Origin: Halalkalibacter alkalisediminis
GTDB taxonomy: Bacteria; Bacillota; Bacilli; Bacillales; Bacillaceae_D
Reading direction: 5' to 3'
Assembly: GCF_028610705.1 (NCBI RefSeq)
Contig: NZ_JAQQWT010000003.1
Location: 45,312 to 109,311, forward strand
Length of the DNA stretch: 64,000 nucleotides
A model generated the notes under the pieces. It saw only the letters and a program-made list of their open reading frames with translations. It was not told the origin of the DNA and ran no database searches. The translations under genes and the position numbers were made by a program. Of this stretch, positions 34,471 to 41,776 are shown one piece after another (within the stretch, counting starts at the first letter, position 1; every line of letters begins with the position of its first letter).

Positions 34471-35174
34471 GATTTTCCCTCCTTCTTCACAAATTGTGAT
34501 AACTGTTCCCATTGCCGGTTGAGTGTAAGTATGATTAATGTAATAAGATATTTTCGATGTCGTTCTAGCGTTTTTTTCTTGACGCCATATTTTTTCACAA
34601 TGATTGTGATAGGTAATTTCTTTTTACGTTGCAATAATTCAGTACATTCTTGATCTTCAGCAATCAAAGAGGCCAATTCCAATAACGAAATTCGACTGTC
34701 TTTATGTTTGGGTGAATGCTGCTCTAGCTCCTCAAATGAGATTTGATACTGTCTTAGTAAAGCATCTAGTTCTAATATTTCTTCAACTAACTCAGTTGTT
34801 TGAACCTGTTTCTCGTACAGCTCCATTGCCTGATTATTTTCTTGTTCAATCGTCGATTCTTCTTCATTGGTTAAATGAAGGGACAAGTGAGCTTCCTTTT
34901 TCTCTTTTCTATAGAAATCAATTAAGTCTCTTTTAATCAATAAATAAACATAGTTTAAAAATTGACGTCCAGCTGTTGCATCAAATGTATCAATTGCCTT
35001 ATTAAACGCAAGTAAGGCAATACTCGCTTCTTCATCACTCCAAGTAACAAACTTATGAGTAATATGTCCAGCAACATTGATTACATATGGTTTGTAATGT
35101 TGAATCACTCGTTCGCGCGCTACTTCATCTCCATTTTGAATCTGTTCTATTACTTGTAAATCAACTGCATTCAT
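34467..35174 (-). CDS. sigI: RNA polymerase sigma factor SigI
   Basis: The 235-residue sigma-70-family protein has the SigI core: region 2 with KAIDTFDATAGRQFLNYVYLLIKRDLIDFYRKEKK, and a C-terminal HTH region ITIIVKKYGVKKKTLERHRKYLITLIIL. SigI responds to heat and cell-envelope stress. A GTG at 35183 opens the frame but is part of AGGTG; the ATG at 35174 is six bases away. It is translated together with rsgI, and an exported DUF5667 protein and a lipoprotein lie just upstream on the same strand. Confidence 0.93.
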   Translation of the reverse strand: MNAVDLQVIEQIQNGDEVARERVIQHYKPYVINVAGHITHKFVTWSDEEASIALLAFNKAIDTFDATAGRQFLNYVYLLIKRDLIDFYRKEKKEAHLSLHLTNEEESTIEQENNQAMELYEKQVQTTELVEEILELDALLRQYQISFEELEQHSPKHKDSRISLLELASLIAEDQECTELLQRKKKLPITIIVKKYGVKKKTLERHRKYLITLIILTLNRQWEQLSQFVKKEGKS

Positions 35175-35244
35175 TTTAGACACCTACTTAGTGACCGTTA
35201 TATTGATCTATCTAAGATAGCACGTTCAAGAGCTCTAGAGAATA

Positions 35245-35270
35245 GGTAACAACTGCTAGTAGTTGTTACC
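35245..35270 (-). terminator. Hairpin between the DUF5667 gene and sigI
   Basis: Perfect 10-bp arms GGTAACAACT and AGTTGTTACC with a 6-base loop lie 43 bases after the upstream gene's stop. The T run is poor, so partial read-through into sigI is possible. Confidence 0.55.
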
Positions 35271-35312
35271 CATCTTCTATTTCTCTTAATCGAATCGCTT
35301 GCGTAATAGATA

Positions 35313-36155
35313 TTATTTGTCTTTTCCGTTGTTTCCTTTGCTTTGTTGACCTGATGTTTGCTGTGCTTTTTCAGCTCTGTCTTTCCCTTTTTCTTGAGCT
35401 TTTGCAGCCTTTTCTTTTCCTTTTTCAGCTTGGTTGCCTACTTGATCCTGTGCCTTTTGAGCTTTTTCTGCTTTTCCATTTTGCTTTTGAACAGATGTAC
35501 CCGTTATTTCTTTCTCTTCACCTGTTGTTACTACTACTTCCTCTTCATTTCCTTGCTTTGATGCTTTCTTTTCTGCTTTACGGTGCTCTTTTCGTTCCTG
35601 AGCTAATTGACGCTTTTCTTCTGCACGCTCTTGATTAGCTAGCGCCTTCTCAATTCCTGCTAATGCCGGTGCAGGGAGGTCTCCACTCTCAAGTAACTCT
35701 TTTAAGTTCACACCACGCATAGATATTTTTTCAGCCAATTGTTCTTCTGTTTTTTTGTACACGTTTAATTCCTCTGCTTCTAATTCTTCTTTATATGGTC
35801 TATCCAGAAGCTCTTGAATTTCATCAATTTCATTATTGTATTTTTGAAGCATAGCCGTAGCCTCTGCGAATCTTTCTTCCGTAATTAGAACTTGTAGTCG
35901 ATTATTTTTTTGAGCTATAAATTCAACTAAAAGCATCAGTCTCTCATTCTCAGAACTTGATAATTCTAAGGCTACTTCTTGAAAAATATCGACAAATCCA
36001 ATTAATTCAGAATCAACAAAAACGTCCTCCGTTTTAATTGAATCTACCTCACTTGCATTAATTTTTTGTTCATAAGCCACTGTTACTTCATTCGCATAGG
36101 CAGTTTGCCCAGTAAAAAACAAACCCACTACTAGAAGTGCTAGCATTTTTTTCAT
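35313..36155 (-). CDS. Exported DUF5667-domain protein with charged tail
   Basis: The 280-residue protein has a Sec signal peptide (cleavage near TAYANE), a helical DUF5667-like domain at about residues 45-170 (FVDIFQEVALELSSSENERL and RLQVLITEERFAEATAML), and a Lys/Ala/Gln/Glu-rich tail with repeats of the type EKGKEKAAKAQEKGKDRAEK. DUF5667 proteins are often encoded beside anti-sigma genes of the envelope-stress type. The tail is similar in composition to the RsgI tail, suggesting that both act in the same extracellular matrix or wall zone. The function is unknown. Confidence 0.8.
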   Translation of the reverse strand: MKKMLALLVVGLFFTGQTAYANEVTVAYEQKINASEVDSIKTEDVFVDSELIGFVDIFQEVALELSSSENERLMLLVEFIAQKNNRLQVLITEERFAEATAMLQKYNNEIDEIQELLDRPYKEELEAEELNVYKKTEEQLAEKISMRGVNLKELLESGDLPAPALAGIEKALANQERAEEKRQLAQERKEHRKAEKKASKQGNEEEVVVTTGEEKEITGTSVQKQNGKAEKAQKAQDQVGNQAEKGKEKAAKAQEKGKDRAEKAQQTSGQQSKGNNGKDK

Positions 36156-36170
36156 ACCTAACCTTCCTCT

Positions 36171-36653
36171 CTAGTACAGTCGTAAAATACTTTTTCTAAA
36201 TTCCTCTATTTCTTTGACATTCGTTTGATGCTCATTCTCAGGTGTAAAGAACGTCAAGACGAGTGTTTCATTTTCAGATGTCTCGACAAAAAGATCTGAA
36301 CGAGTATTTTCCGTTTGATTAAGTTTAAATGAGAGACTTTCTTCCGTTTCATTAATCATTTCAACGAAATTTCCGTTTAGGTTTAGTTCTTTTTTTATTT
36401 GATCAAGCGTTTTAATACTCGGAATAATCGACACGATTACTCGAAGATCATCTTGCTTAAAAGTTGCATTAAACGGTTCAGTTGTTACTTCTGCATCTAA
36501 TATCCAATTGCCTGATTCAAATATTTGAATTCCAGCTTCTTCATTCTCATAGATTACGGGCTTCTCTGTACCTTCAACCTGCACAGACTCACATGCTGCC
36601 ACGACAAATAGCGTTAATGCGATACATAACGAAAATAATCGGGTTTTTAGCAA
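36171..36653 (-). CDS. Lipoprotein of unknown function next to sigI
   Basis: From the TTG at 36653 (six bases after GAGGTGG) the product is 160 residues: a lipoprotein signal peptide ending in VVAAC, then a soluble beta-rich domain with VIYENEEAGIQIFESGNWI and a C-terminal EIEEFRKSIL. The frame is open to an ATG at 36689, but that precedes the ribosome-binding site. It ends 15 bases before the DUF5667 gene, so the two form one transcript. No family recognised. Confidence 0.78.
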   Translation of the reverse strand: MLKTRLFSLCIALTLFVVAACESVQVEGTEKPVIYENEEAGIQIFESGNWILDAEVTTEPFNATFKQDDLRVIVSIIPSIKTLDQIKKELNLNGNFVEMINETEESLSFKLNQTENTRSDLFVETSENETLVLTFFTPENEHQTNVKEIEEFRKSILRLY

Positions 36654-36689
36654 TGGTGGCCACCTCACATATATGTACATAAATTTCAT

Positions 36690-37088
36690 TTAAAAACTCG
36701 ATCCCTAATCTATACGAAGGTGATTTTATTTTTAGGGGGTCTTACAGAAATTATATTTTAATTTAAGGTAAATGAAATTAAATAAGAAGACTAGCCCCAA
36801 TTAATGGGTTCGGTCAGAGATAGAAAACTTAAATAACGTACCAAATAGGAATTCTATTTGATGTTAGAACTAAAAGCAGCCTTTACGTCGAACAGGGAAA
36901 AGCAATGCTCTTGTCATGAAAGCATCGCAACCGTAACCCAAATAGCAGACCTTTTAACACCCTAAATGGCAGCAATATGATGAACTAAAGACAACTGCGA
37001 TTTAGTATTAGTATCCCATTTGTAATATTTTTTTTGTTTTTCTAGCTCACAACCAAACCCGTTACCCCAAAATACACCTTCTTTTTCT
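36690..37088. other. Intergenic region with no supported gene
   Basis: About 400 bases between the lipoprotein gene and aprX contain only short frames. One plus-strand frame of 34 codons (36861-36965) has an ATG but no ribosome-binding site. No hairpin strong enough to call as the aprX terminator was found. Confidence 0.5.
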
Positions 37089-38411
37089 CTACTTAGGAAT
37101 TGCCTTCTCCGCATTGATATATCCTGCACCGTAAACGTTTGGATCTTTCTCTCTCCATAAGTCCGCCCCATTCATTAACAGCTCTTTTACCTCATCAGGA
37201 GTAGCACTCGGTTTTTGCTGTAAAATAAGCGCTACAATACCTGCACAAATAGGGGTTGCCATTGAGGTACCAGATAAGACAAAATAATCTGAGCCAATCC
37301 GGTTGCTCTTCTGTAGTTTATCTAAATAGGATCTAGGTGATCGCAACGACACAATGTTTACACCAGGAGCTAAAATATCTGGCTTAACGGCTCCATAAAT
37401 TGTCGGCCCCCTGCTCGAAAATGAAGCAACTTCATCATCGGATCTTGTATCAGCTGTATTTCGATCATCAAGTGCACCAACTGTAATCACTTTTTCACTT
37501 ACCCCTGGACTCGCAATTGTTCTCGCTTCAGGACCTTCATTTCCCGCAGCCACGCACACAACAATTCCACTCTCCCATGCCTTTTCGACAATCTGCACCA
37601 TTGGATCATCACTTGCATTTTCATATGGTTGTGCTTGCGAGCCTAAAGACATATTAATCACTTGAATTCGATTCTCTGGCTGAGTTGCATTATAATTGAT
37701 GCACCATTCAACTCCTTGCATTACCGTTTCCAATGAGCCTGAACCCATCTTATTTAGAACTTTAATTCCAACGACATTAGCACTCGGTGCCGGACCTATA
37801 TAAACGCCTGATGTCGATGATCCATCTCCTGCTACATCTCCTGCACAATGGGTCCCATGTCCATTATCGTCATACGGTTCTGTACGATGATTAATAAAGT
37901 CAACAAAGTCAACGATTCTTCCTCCAAGATCTCTATGCGGATAAATACCTGTATCAATAACAGCAACTGTAATACCTCGTCCTGTTAATTCCGTTTGATT
38001 TCGCACTATATTTCTTGCATTAGCTGATATAACCGCTGTGTCTAATAGAGCATGCACTTCGCGATTTAAGTAGATTTTCTTAATATGATCACAGCTAGTA
38101 AGCATCTTTTCTAATACGACTGGAGTAACCTCTGCGCTACAGCAAGATATACTCGAAAATTCATTTTTCATTTTACAACCAAAGTGATTTGTCACCATTT
38201 CATTCGCTTCCACATAGCCTTCTTCATAGTGTTCGAATTCAATAATAATAGACAGCTTTCTCGTTTTTTTAATAAAACCTTCAAACATATTATGCATAAA
38301 ACAAGGTGTCCATTTAAAAGGCTTATATAAATTTACAATTCTCTCACGCAACGGTTTATCTAATCTATGAGAGTGTGTACGAGCCATTCTCACCATTGAA
38401 AACCCAAACAT
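37089..38411 (-). CDS. aprX: Subtilisin-like serine protease AprX
   Basis: The 440-residue S8 peptidase has no signal peptide, as expected for AprX, an intracellular or stationary-phase subtilase. The catalytic triad is Asp near 152 (VAVIDTG), His near 185 (GHGTHCAGD) and Ser near 380 (LSGTSMATP), with the oxyanion Asn in VAAGNEGPEA. Residues 1-120 form a non-cleavable propeptide-like region. Length is within the family range (about 440). The ATG follows AAGGAGG. It is monocistronic. Confidence 0.94.
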   Translation of the reverse strand: MFGFSMVRMARTHSHRLDKPLRERIVNLYKPFKWTPCFMHNMFEGFIKKTRKLSIIIEFEHYEEGYVEANEMVTNHFGCKMKNEFSSISCCSAEVTPVVLEKMLTSCDHIKKIYLNREVHALLDTAVISANARNIVRNQTELTGRGITVAVIDTGIYPHRDLGGRIVDFVDFINHRTEPYDDNGHGTHCAGDVAGDGSSTSGVYIGPAPSANVVGIKVLNKMGSGSLETVMQGVEWCINYNATQPENRIQVINMSLGSQAQPYENASDDPMVQIVEKAWESGIVVCVAAGNEGPEARTIASPGVSEKVITVGALDDRNTADTRSDDEVASFSSRGPTIYGAVKPDILAPGVNIVSLRSPRSYLDKLQKSNRIGSDYFVLSGTSMATPICAGIVALILQQKPSATPDEVKELLMNGADLWREKDPNVYGAGYINAEKAIPK

Positions 38412-38534
38412 CTAATAACCTCCTTAGATTTATGATCTTAATAATCTATGAAGGTAGAGTGAAAGGGGTCTCCATTCTTGTCCTATGTCTATTAAAAATG
38501 TGCTTGTATCATAAAGAACTAAACAATAAAGAAT

Positions 38535-38563
38535 AGGAGGTTGTCTCTAAGAGACAACCTCCT
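38535..38563 (-). terminator. Terminator of adhE
   Basis: Perfect 13-bp arms AGGAGGTTGTCTC and GAGACAACCTCCT with a 3-base loop lie 8 bases after the adhE stop, followed by a T-rich stretch on the minus strand. Confidence 0.82.
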
Positions 38564-38570
38564 CACTTCT

Positions 38571-41174
38571 TTAAACCCCTTTATATGCTGCTCTATACAC
38601 CTCTGCTAATTCTGTCACTAACGGAAGCTTAGGGTTAGCCGTGGTACATTGATCTTCAAAAGCACGTTCAGCTAAATAGTCAACCTTGCTTTCAAACACT
38701 TTTTCATCTACTCCATTGTCCTTAATGCTCATTGGAATATCCATTTCTTTTGCTAGCTTAATAATGGCTTGAACGAGACTCTCAACACCTTGTTCCGTCG
38801 TATCTGCTTTTAAGCCTAGTACTTTAGCAATTTCTGCGTAGCGTTTGTCGGCAATGAAATTCTTATATTTCGGAAATGCAGCAAATTTTGTCGGCTTCGT
38901 TGCATTATAACGAATCACGTGTGGCATTAAGATCGTATTAGAACGACCATGAGCGATATGGAACTCAGCTCCTAACTTATGCGCCAAACTGTGGTTGATA
39001 CCAAGGAATGCGTTCGCAAATGCCATCCCAGCAATTGTTGATGCATTATGCATTTTTTCACGTGCTTCTTCGTCACTACCATTCCGATATGCTCGAGGTA
39101 AATATTCAAACACAAGTTGAATAGCTTTCATTGCAAGGCCATCTGTGTAATCATTGGCCATAATAGACACATAGGCTTCAATTGCATGGGTTAGAACGTC
39201 CATACCTGTATCAGCCGTTATATGTTTAGGAACAGTCATCACAAACTGTGGATCAATAATGGCCACATCAGGTGTCAATTCATAATCAGCTAACGGGTAT
39301 TTAATGTTTTGTTTTTTATCAGTAATAACTGAGAATGAAGTTACCTCAGATCCTGTTCCAGATGTTGTTGGAATTGCAACAAACTGAGCAATGTTCCCAA
39401 GCTTAGGATACTTAAATACTCTTTTGCGAATATCCAAGAACTTCTGTTTTAAGCCTGTAAAATCAGTATCAGGATGCTCGTAAAATAACCACATTCCTTT
39501 AGCTGCATCCATTGCTGATCCTCCTCCAAGGGCAATAATGCAATCAGGTTGGAAGGTTCTCATCATTTCAGCGCCTTTTTCAACTGTTTCAATTGATGGA
39601 TCCGGCTCTACATCAGAAAAGATCTCGCAGTGTACATAATCTGGACGCTGACGTAAATAGTGCAATACTTTATCAACATAGCCAAGCTTAACCATACCAG
39701 GATCGGTTACAATGAAGGCTTTTGTGATGTTCGGCATTTTTGCTAAATATTGCGTTGAATTTTTCTCAAAGTAGATTTTTGATGGAATTTTAAACCATTG
39801 CATATTCACATTTCTCCGCGCTATTTTTTTGACATTAGTTAGATGAACCGTTCCTACGTTGGTAGACACAGAGTTTTTCCCATAAGATCCACAACCTAGT
39901 GTTAAAGATGGAAGAAACGCATTGTAAATGTCTCCAATCGCCCCTTGAGAAGATGGAGCATTTGCAATAATTCTGCATGCTTTCATGCGAATACCAAATT
40001 GTCTAATCACTTCTTCATTTTCAGAATGAATGACAGCTGAATGACCTAAGCCGCCAAATTCAAGCATTTCCTCTGCACGTGTTAACCCTTCAGTTGTTGA
40101 ACGAACACGGTAGCATGCAAGAACAGGACTTAATTTTTCCCTTGATAATGGGTGTTTTGGTCCCACTCCTTTTAACTCTGCAAGCAAGATCTTTGTATCT
40201 TCAGGAACTGTAACTCCAGCAAGATTTGCAATGAAGAAAGCTGATTTCCCAACGATGTCTGCATTAACGGCACAAGTCGTCTCGTTAATAACAAGCTTTT
40301 CTATTTTTGCTTTTTCTGCATCATTTAAGAAGTAGCATTTATTATCAATTAACTCTTTCTTTACTTCATTATAAATAGCATCATCAATGATAACCGCTTG
40401 TTCAGATGCACAAATCATTCCGTTATCAAACGTTTTAGATAAAATTAAATCATTCACCGCACGCTTGACATCAGCCGTTTTCTCAATATAGCACGGTACG
40501 TTACCAGGTCCTACACCTAATGCAGGTTTTCCAGTGCTATAAGCAGATTTAACCATCCCAGCACCACCGGTTGCTAGTACAAGAGCCACACCTTCATGGT
40601 TCATTAATGCTTTCGTTGCTTCTATTGACGGAGCTTCAATCCATTGAATGCAGTGTTCTGGTGCTCCTGCTAAAACCGCTGCATCTCTCAAGATTCTTGC
40701 TGCCTCGCTGCTGCATTTTTGAGCAGAAGGATGAAAAGCGAAGATGATCGGATTTCTCGTTTTAATGGCAATCAGTGCTTTAAACATGGTTGTAGATGTT
40801 GGATTTGTAACAGGAGTTACACCGGCTACGACTCCAACTGGCTCAGCAATTTCAATCAGACCATCAAACTCATTTTCGTTAATCACACCAACGGTTTTAT
40901 CATACTTAATATTATGATACACATATTCCGTTGAGAATAAGTTCTTAATAATCTTATCTTCAAATACACCGCGCTTCGTTTCCTCAACCGCTAGTTTTGC
41001 TAACCCCATATGTTGCTCAAGACCGGCTAATGACATTTGCTTTACAATTTTATCTACTTGATCCTGATCAAACTGCAAGAACTGTTTTAGTGCCTTTTGA
41101 CCATTAGTGACTAATTGATCAACTGCTTTTAATACCTCTGTTTTTTCTACTAACTGTTTTTGATCTACAACCAT
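38571..41174 (-). CDS. adhE: Bifunctional acetaldehyde-CoA/alcohol dehydrogenase AdhE
   Basis: The 867-residue enzyme is a fusion of an acylating aldehyde dehydrogenase (about 1-440, catalytic Cys near 255 in GMICASEQAV and ALGVGPGNVPCYIE) and an iron-dependent alcohol dehydrogenase (about 450-867, with GGGSAMDAAKGMW, ATTSGTGSEVT-like IPTTSGTGSEVT and the metal histidines in GINHSLAHKLGAEFHIAHG). It reduces acetyl-CoA to ethanol with two NADH under oxygen limitation and polymerises into spirosomes in other species. Rex and FNR boxes lie upstream, which fits redox and oxygen control. Confidence 0.97.
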   Translation of the reverse strand: MVVDQKQLVEKTEVLKAVDQLVTNGQKALKQFLQFDQDQVDKIVKQMSLAGLEQHMGLAKLAVEETKRGVFEDKIIKNLFSTEYVYHNIKYDKTVGVINENEFDGLIEIAEPVGVVAGVTPVTNPTSTTMFKALIAIKTRNPIIFAFHPSAQKCSSEAARILRDAAVLAGAPEHCIQWIEAPSIEATKALMNHEGVALVLATGGAGMVKSAYSTGKPALGVGPGNVPCYIEKTADVKRAVNDLILSKTFDNGMICASEQAVIIDDAIYNEVKKELIDNKCYFLNDAEKAKIEKLVINETTCAVNADIVGKSAFFIANLAGVTVPEDTKILLAELKGVGPKHPLSREKLSPVLACYRVRSTTEGLTRAEEMLEFGGLGHSAVIHSENEEVIRQFGIRMKACRIIANAPSSQGAIGDIYNAFLPSLTLGCGSYGKNSVSTNVGTVHLTNVKKIARRNVNMQWFKIPSKIYFEKNSTQYLAKMPNITKAFIVTDPGMVKLGYVDKVLHYLRQRPDYVHCEIFSDVEPDPSIETVEKGAEMMRTFQPDCIIALGGGSAMDAAKGMWLFYEHPDTDFTGLKQKFLDIRKRVFKYPKLGNIAQFVAIPTTSGTGSEVTSFSVITDKKQNIKYPLADYELTPDVAIIDPQFVMTVPKHITADTGMDVLTHAIEAYVSIMANDYTDGLAMKAIQLVFEYLPRAYRNGSDEEAREKMHNASTIAGMAFANAFLGINHSLAHKLGAEFHIAHGRSNTILMPHVIRYNATKPTKFAAFPKYKNFIADKRYAEIAKVLGLKADTTEQGVESLVQAIIKLAKEMDIPMSIKDNGVDEKVFESKVDYLAERAFEDQCTTANPKLPLVTELAEVYRAAYKGV

Positions 41175-41189
41175 GTTAAAGCCTCCTAT

Positions 41190-41207
41190 TTGTGAAGTTC
41201 TTCACAA
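41190..41207. promoter_or_regulatory. Rex operator directly upstream of adhE
   Basis: TTGTGAAGTTCTTCACAA matches the Rex consensus TTGTGAA-N4-TTCACAA exactly. It lies 16 bases before the start codon, next to the AGGAGG ribosome-binding site. Rex releases such sites when NADH rises. Confidence 0.82.
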
Positions 41208-41222
41208 GTGATTTTAGAAAAA

Positions 41223-41447
41223 TTATGCACACACTGGATTTCTAGGAATCTTTGTAATAGATATATCTGCAATCATTCTTGTTCCTTTTTTAATAATACA
41301 TACATAATTGACTGTCCATATATAGGCTGGAATGTCATCATCTTCAAACATCATTGCTTCAAATTCATCATTTACTACCTCTTCAAAAGCAGCTTGTGTA
41401 TAGATTTCTGTATCAGTTGAAAAATCCTTCCATTCACATAACATCAT
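41223..41447 (-). CDS. Small acidic protein encoded in the adhE control region
   Basis: The 74-residue product is acidic (DEFEAMMFEDDDIPAY) with a conserved-looking centre IWTVNYVCIIKKGTRMI. The ATG is about ten bases from AAAGGAG. The gene lies between the FNR box and the Rex site in front of adhE, so it would be co-regulated by oxygen and could be co-transcribed with adhE. I do not recognise the family; it could be a small regulator or accessory of fermentation. Confidence 0.65.
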   Translation of the reverse strand: MMLCEWKDFSTDTEIYTQAAFEEVVNDEFEAMMFEDDDIPAYIWTVNYVCIIKKGTRMIADISITKIPRNPVCA

Positions 41448-41490
41448 CTTTCTCTCACTCCTTTATCTCTTGTTTCTAGCTTATAAGATG

Positions 41491-41533
41491 ATTTTAAGTG
41501 CTAGCCTCTTAAAAAAATGTGATTTCTATCACA
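41491..41533 (-). promoter_or_regulatory. FNR-dependent promoter of the small gene and adhE
   Basis: TGTGATTTCTATCACA at 41518-41533 is a perfect TGTGA-N6-TCACA FNR box. A minus-strand TAAAAT -10 box lies at 41491-41496, which puts the box centre at -41.5 from the expected start near 41484, the class II activation position. Confidence 0.75.
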
Positions 41534-41594
41534 AAAGCAATTCTTTTTAATAAAATAGTTATACGCCTACTCAGTAAAGCTATACACTGCATTT

Positions 41595-41612
41595 TTGTGA
41601 AAACATTCACAT
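41595..41612. promoter_or_regulatory. Second, upstream Rex-like site
   Basis: TTGTGAAAACATTCACAT matches the Rex consensus with one mismatch in the last base. It lies about 110 bases upstream of the predicted start site, so the region has Rex sites on both sides of the FNR promoter. Confidence 0.55.
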
Positions 41613-41696
41613 AAAATAATAAAATAAATGAGCTGCTTTTGTTTCCATCCCCTCCTTTTATTTCTAGTTTAAATATAGCACTAACGATCAAGAAAA

Positions 41697-41720
41697 ACAT
41701 TGTGAAACATTGAACAATGT
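41697..41720. repeat. Inverted repeat ACATTGT-N10-ACAATGT
   Basis: Perfect 7-bp arms overlap a degenerate Rex-like half (TTGTGAA). It lies between the adhE promoter region and the downstream end of the GTPase gene; it may be a third, decayed Rex site or a weak terminator. Confidence 0.4.
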
Positions 41721-41776
41721 ATGAATAATTTTAAAACTCATTCATCTAGAAAATGAATGAGTTTTAATTATGACTG

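Noticed and set aside
36861..36965. A 34-codon plus-strand frame with an ATG between the lipoprotein and aprX genes
   Set aside because: It has no ribosome-binding site, is short and resembles nothing known; chance is enough to explain it.
36962..37171. A 69-codon minus-strand frame overlapping the end of aprX
   Set aside because: It overlaps a strong gene in another frame and has no start signal.
31025..38563. A dispersed repeat family from the shared GAGGTTGTC hairpins at 31025 and 38535
   Set aside because: Two copies with differing loops and different arm lengths are not enough; both sit where terminators are expected.
41509..41700. A 63-codon minus-strand frame over the adhE control region
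   Set aside because: It covers the FNR box and promoter and has no ribosome-binding site.
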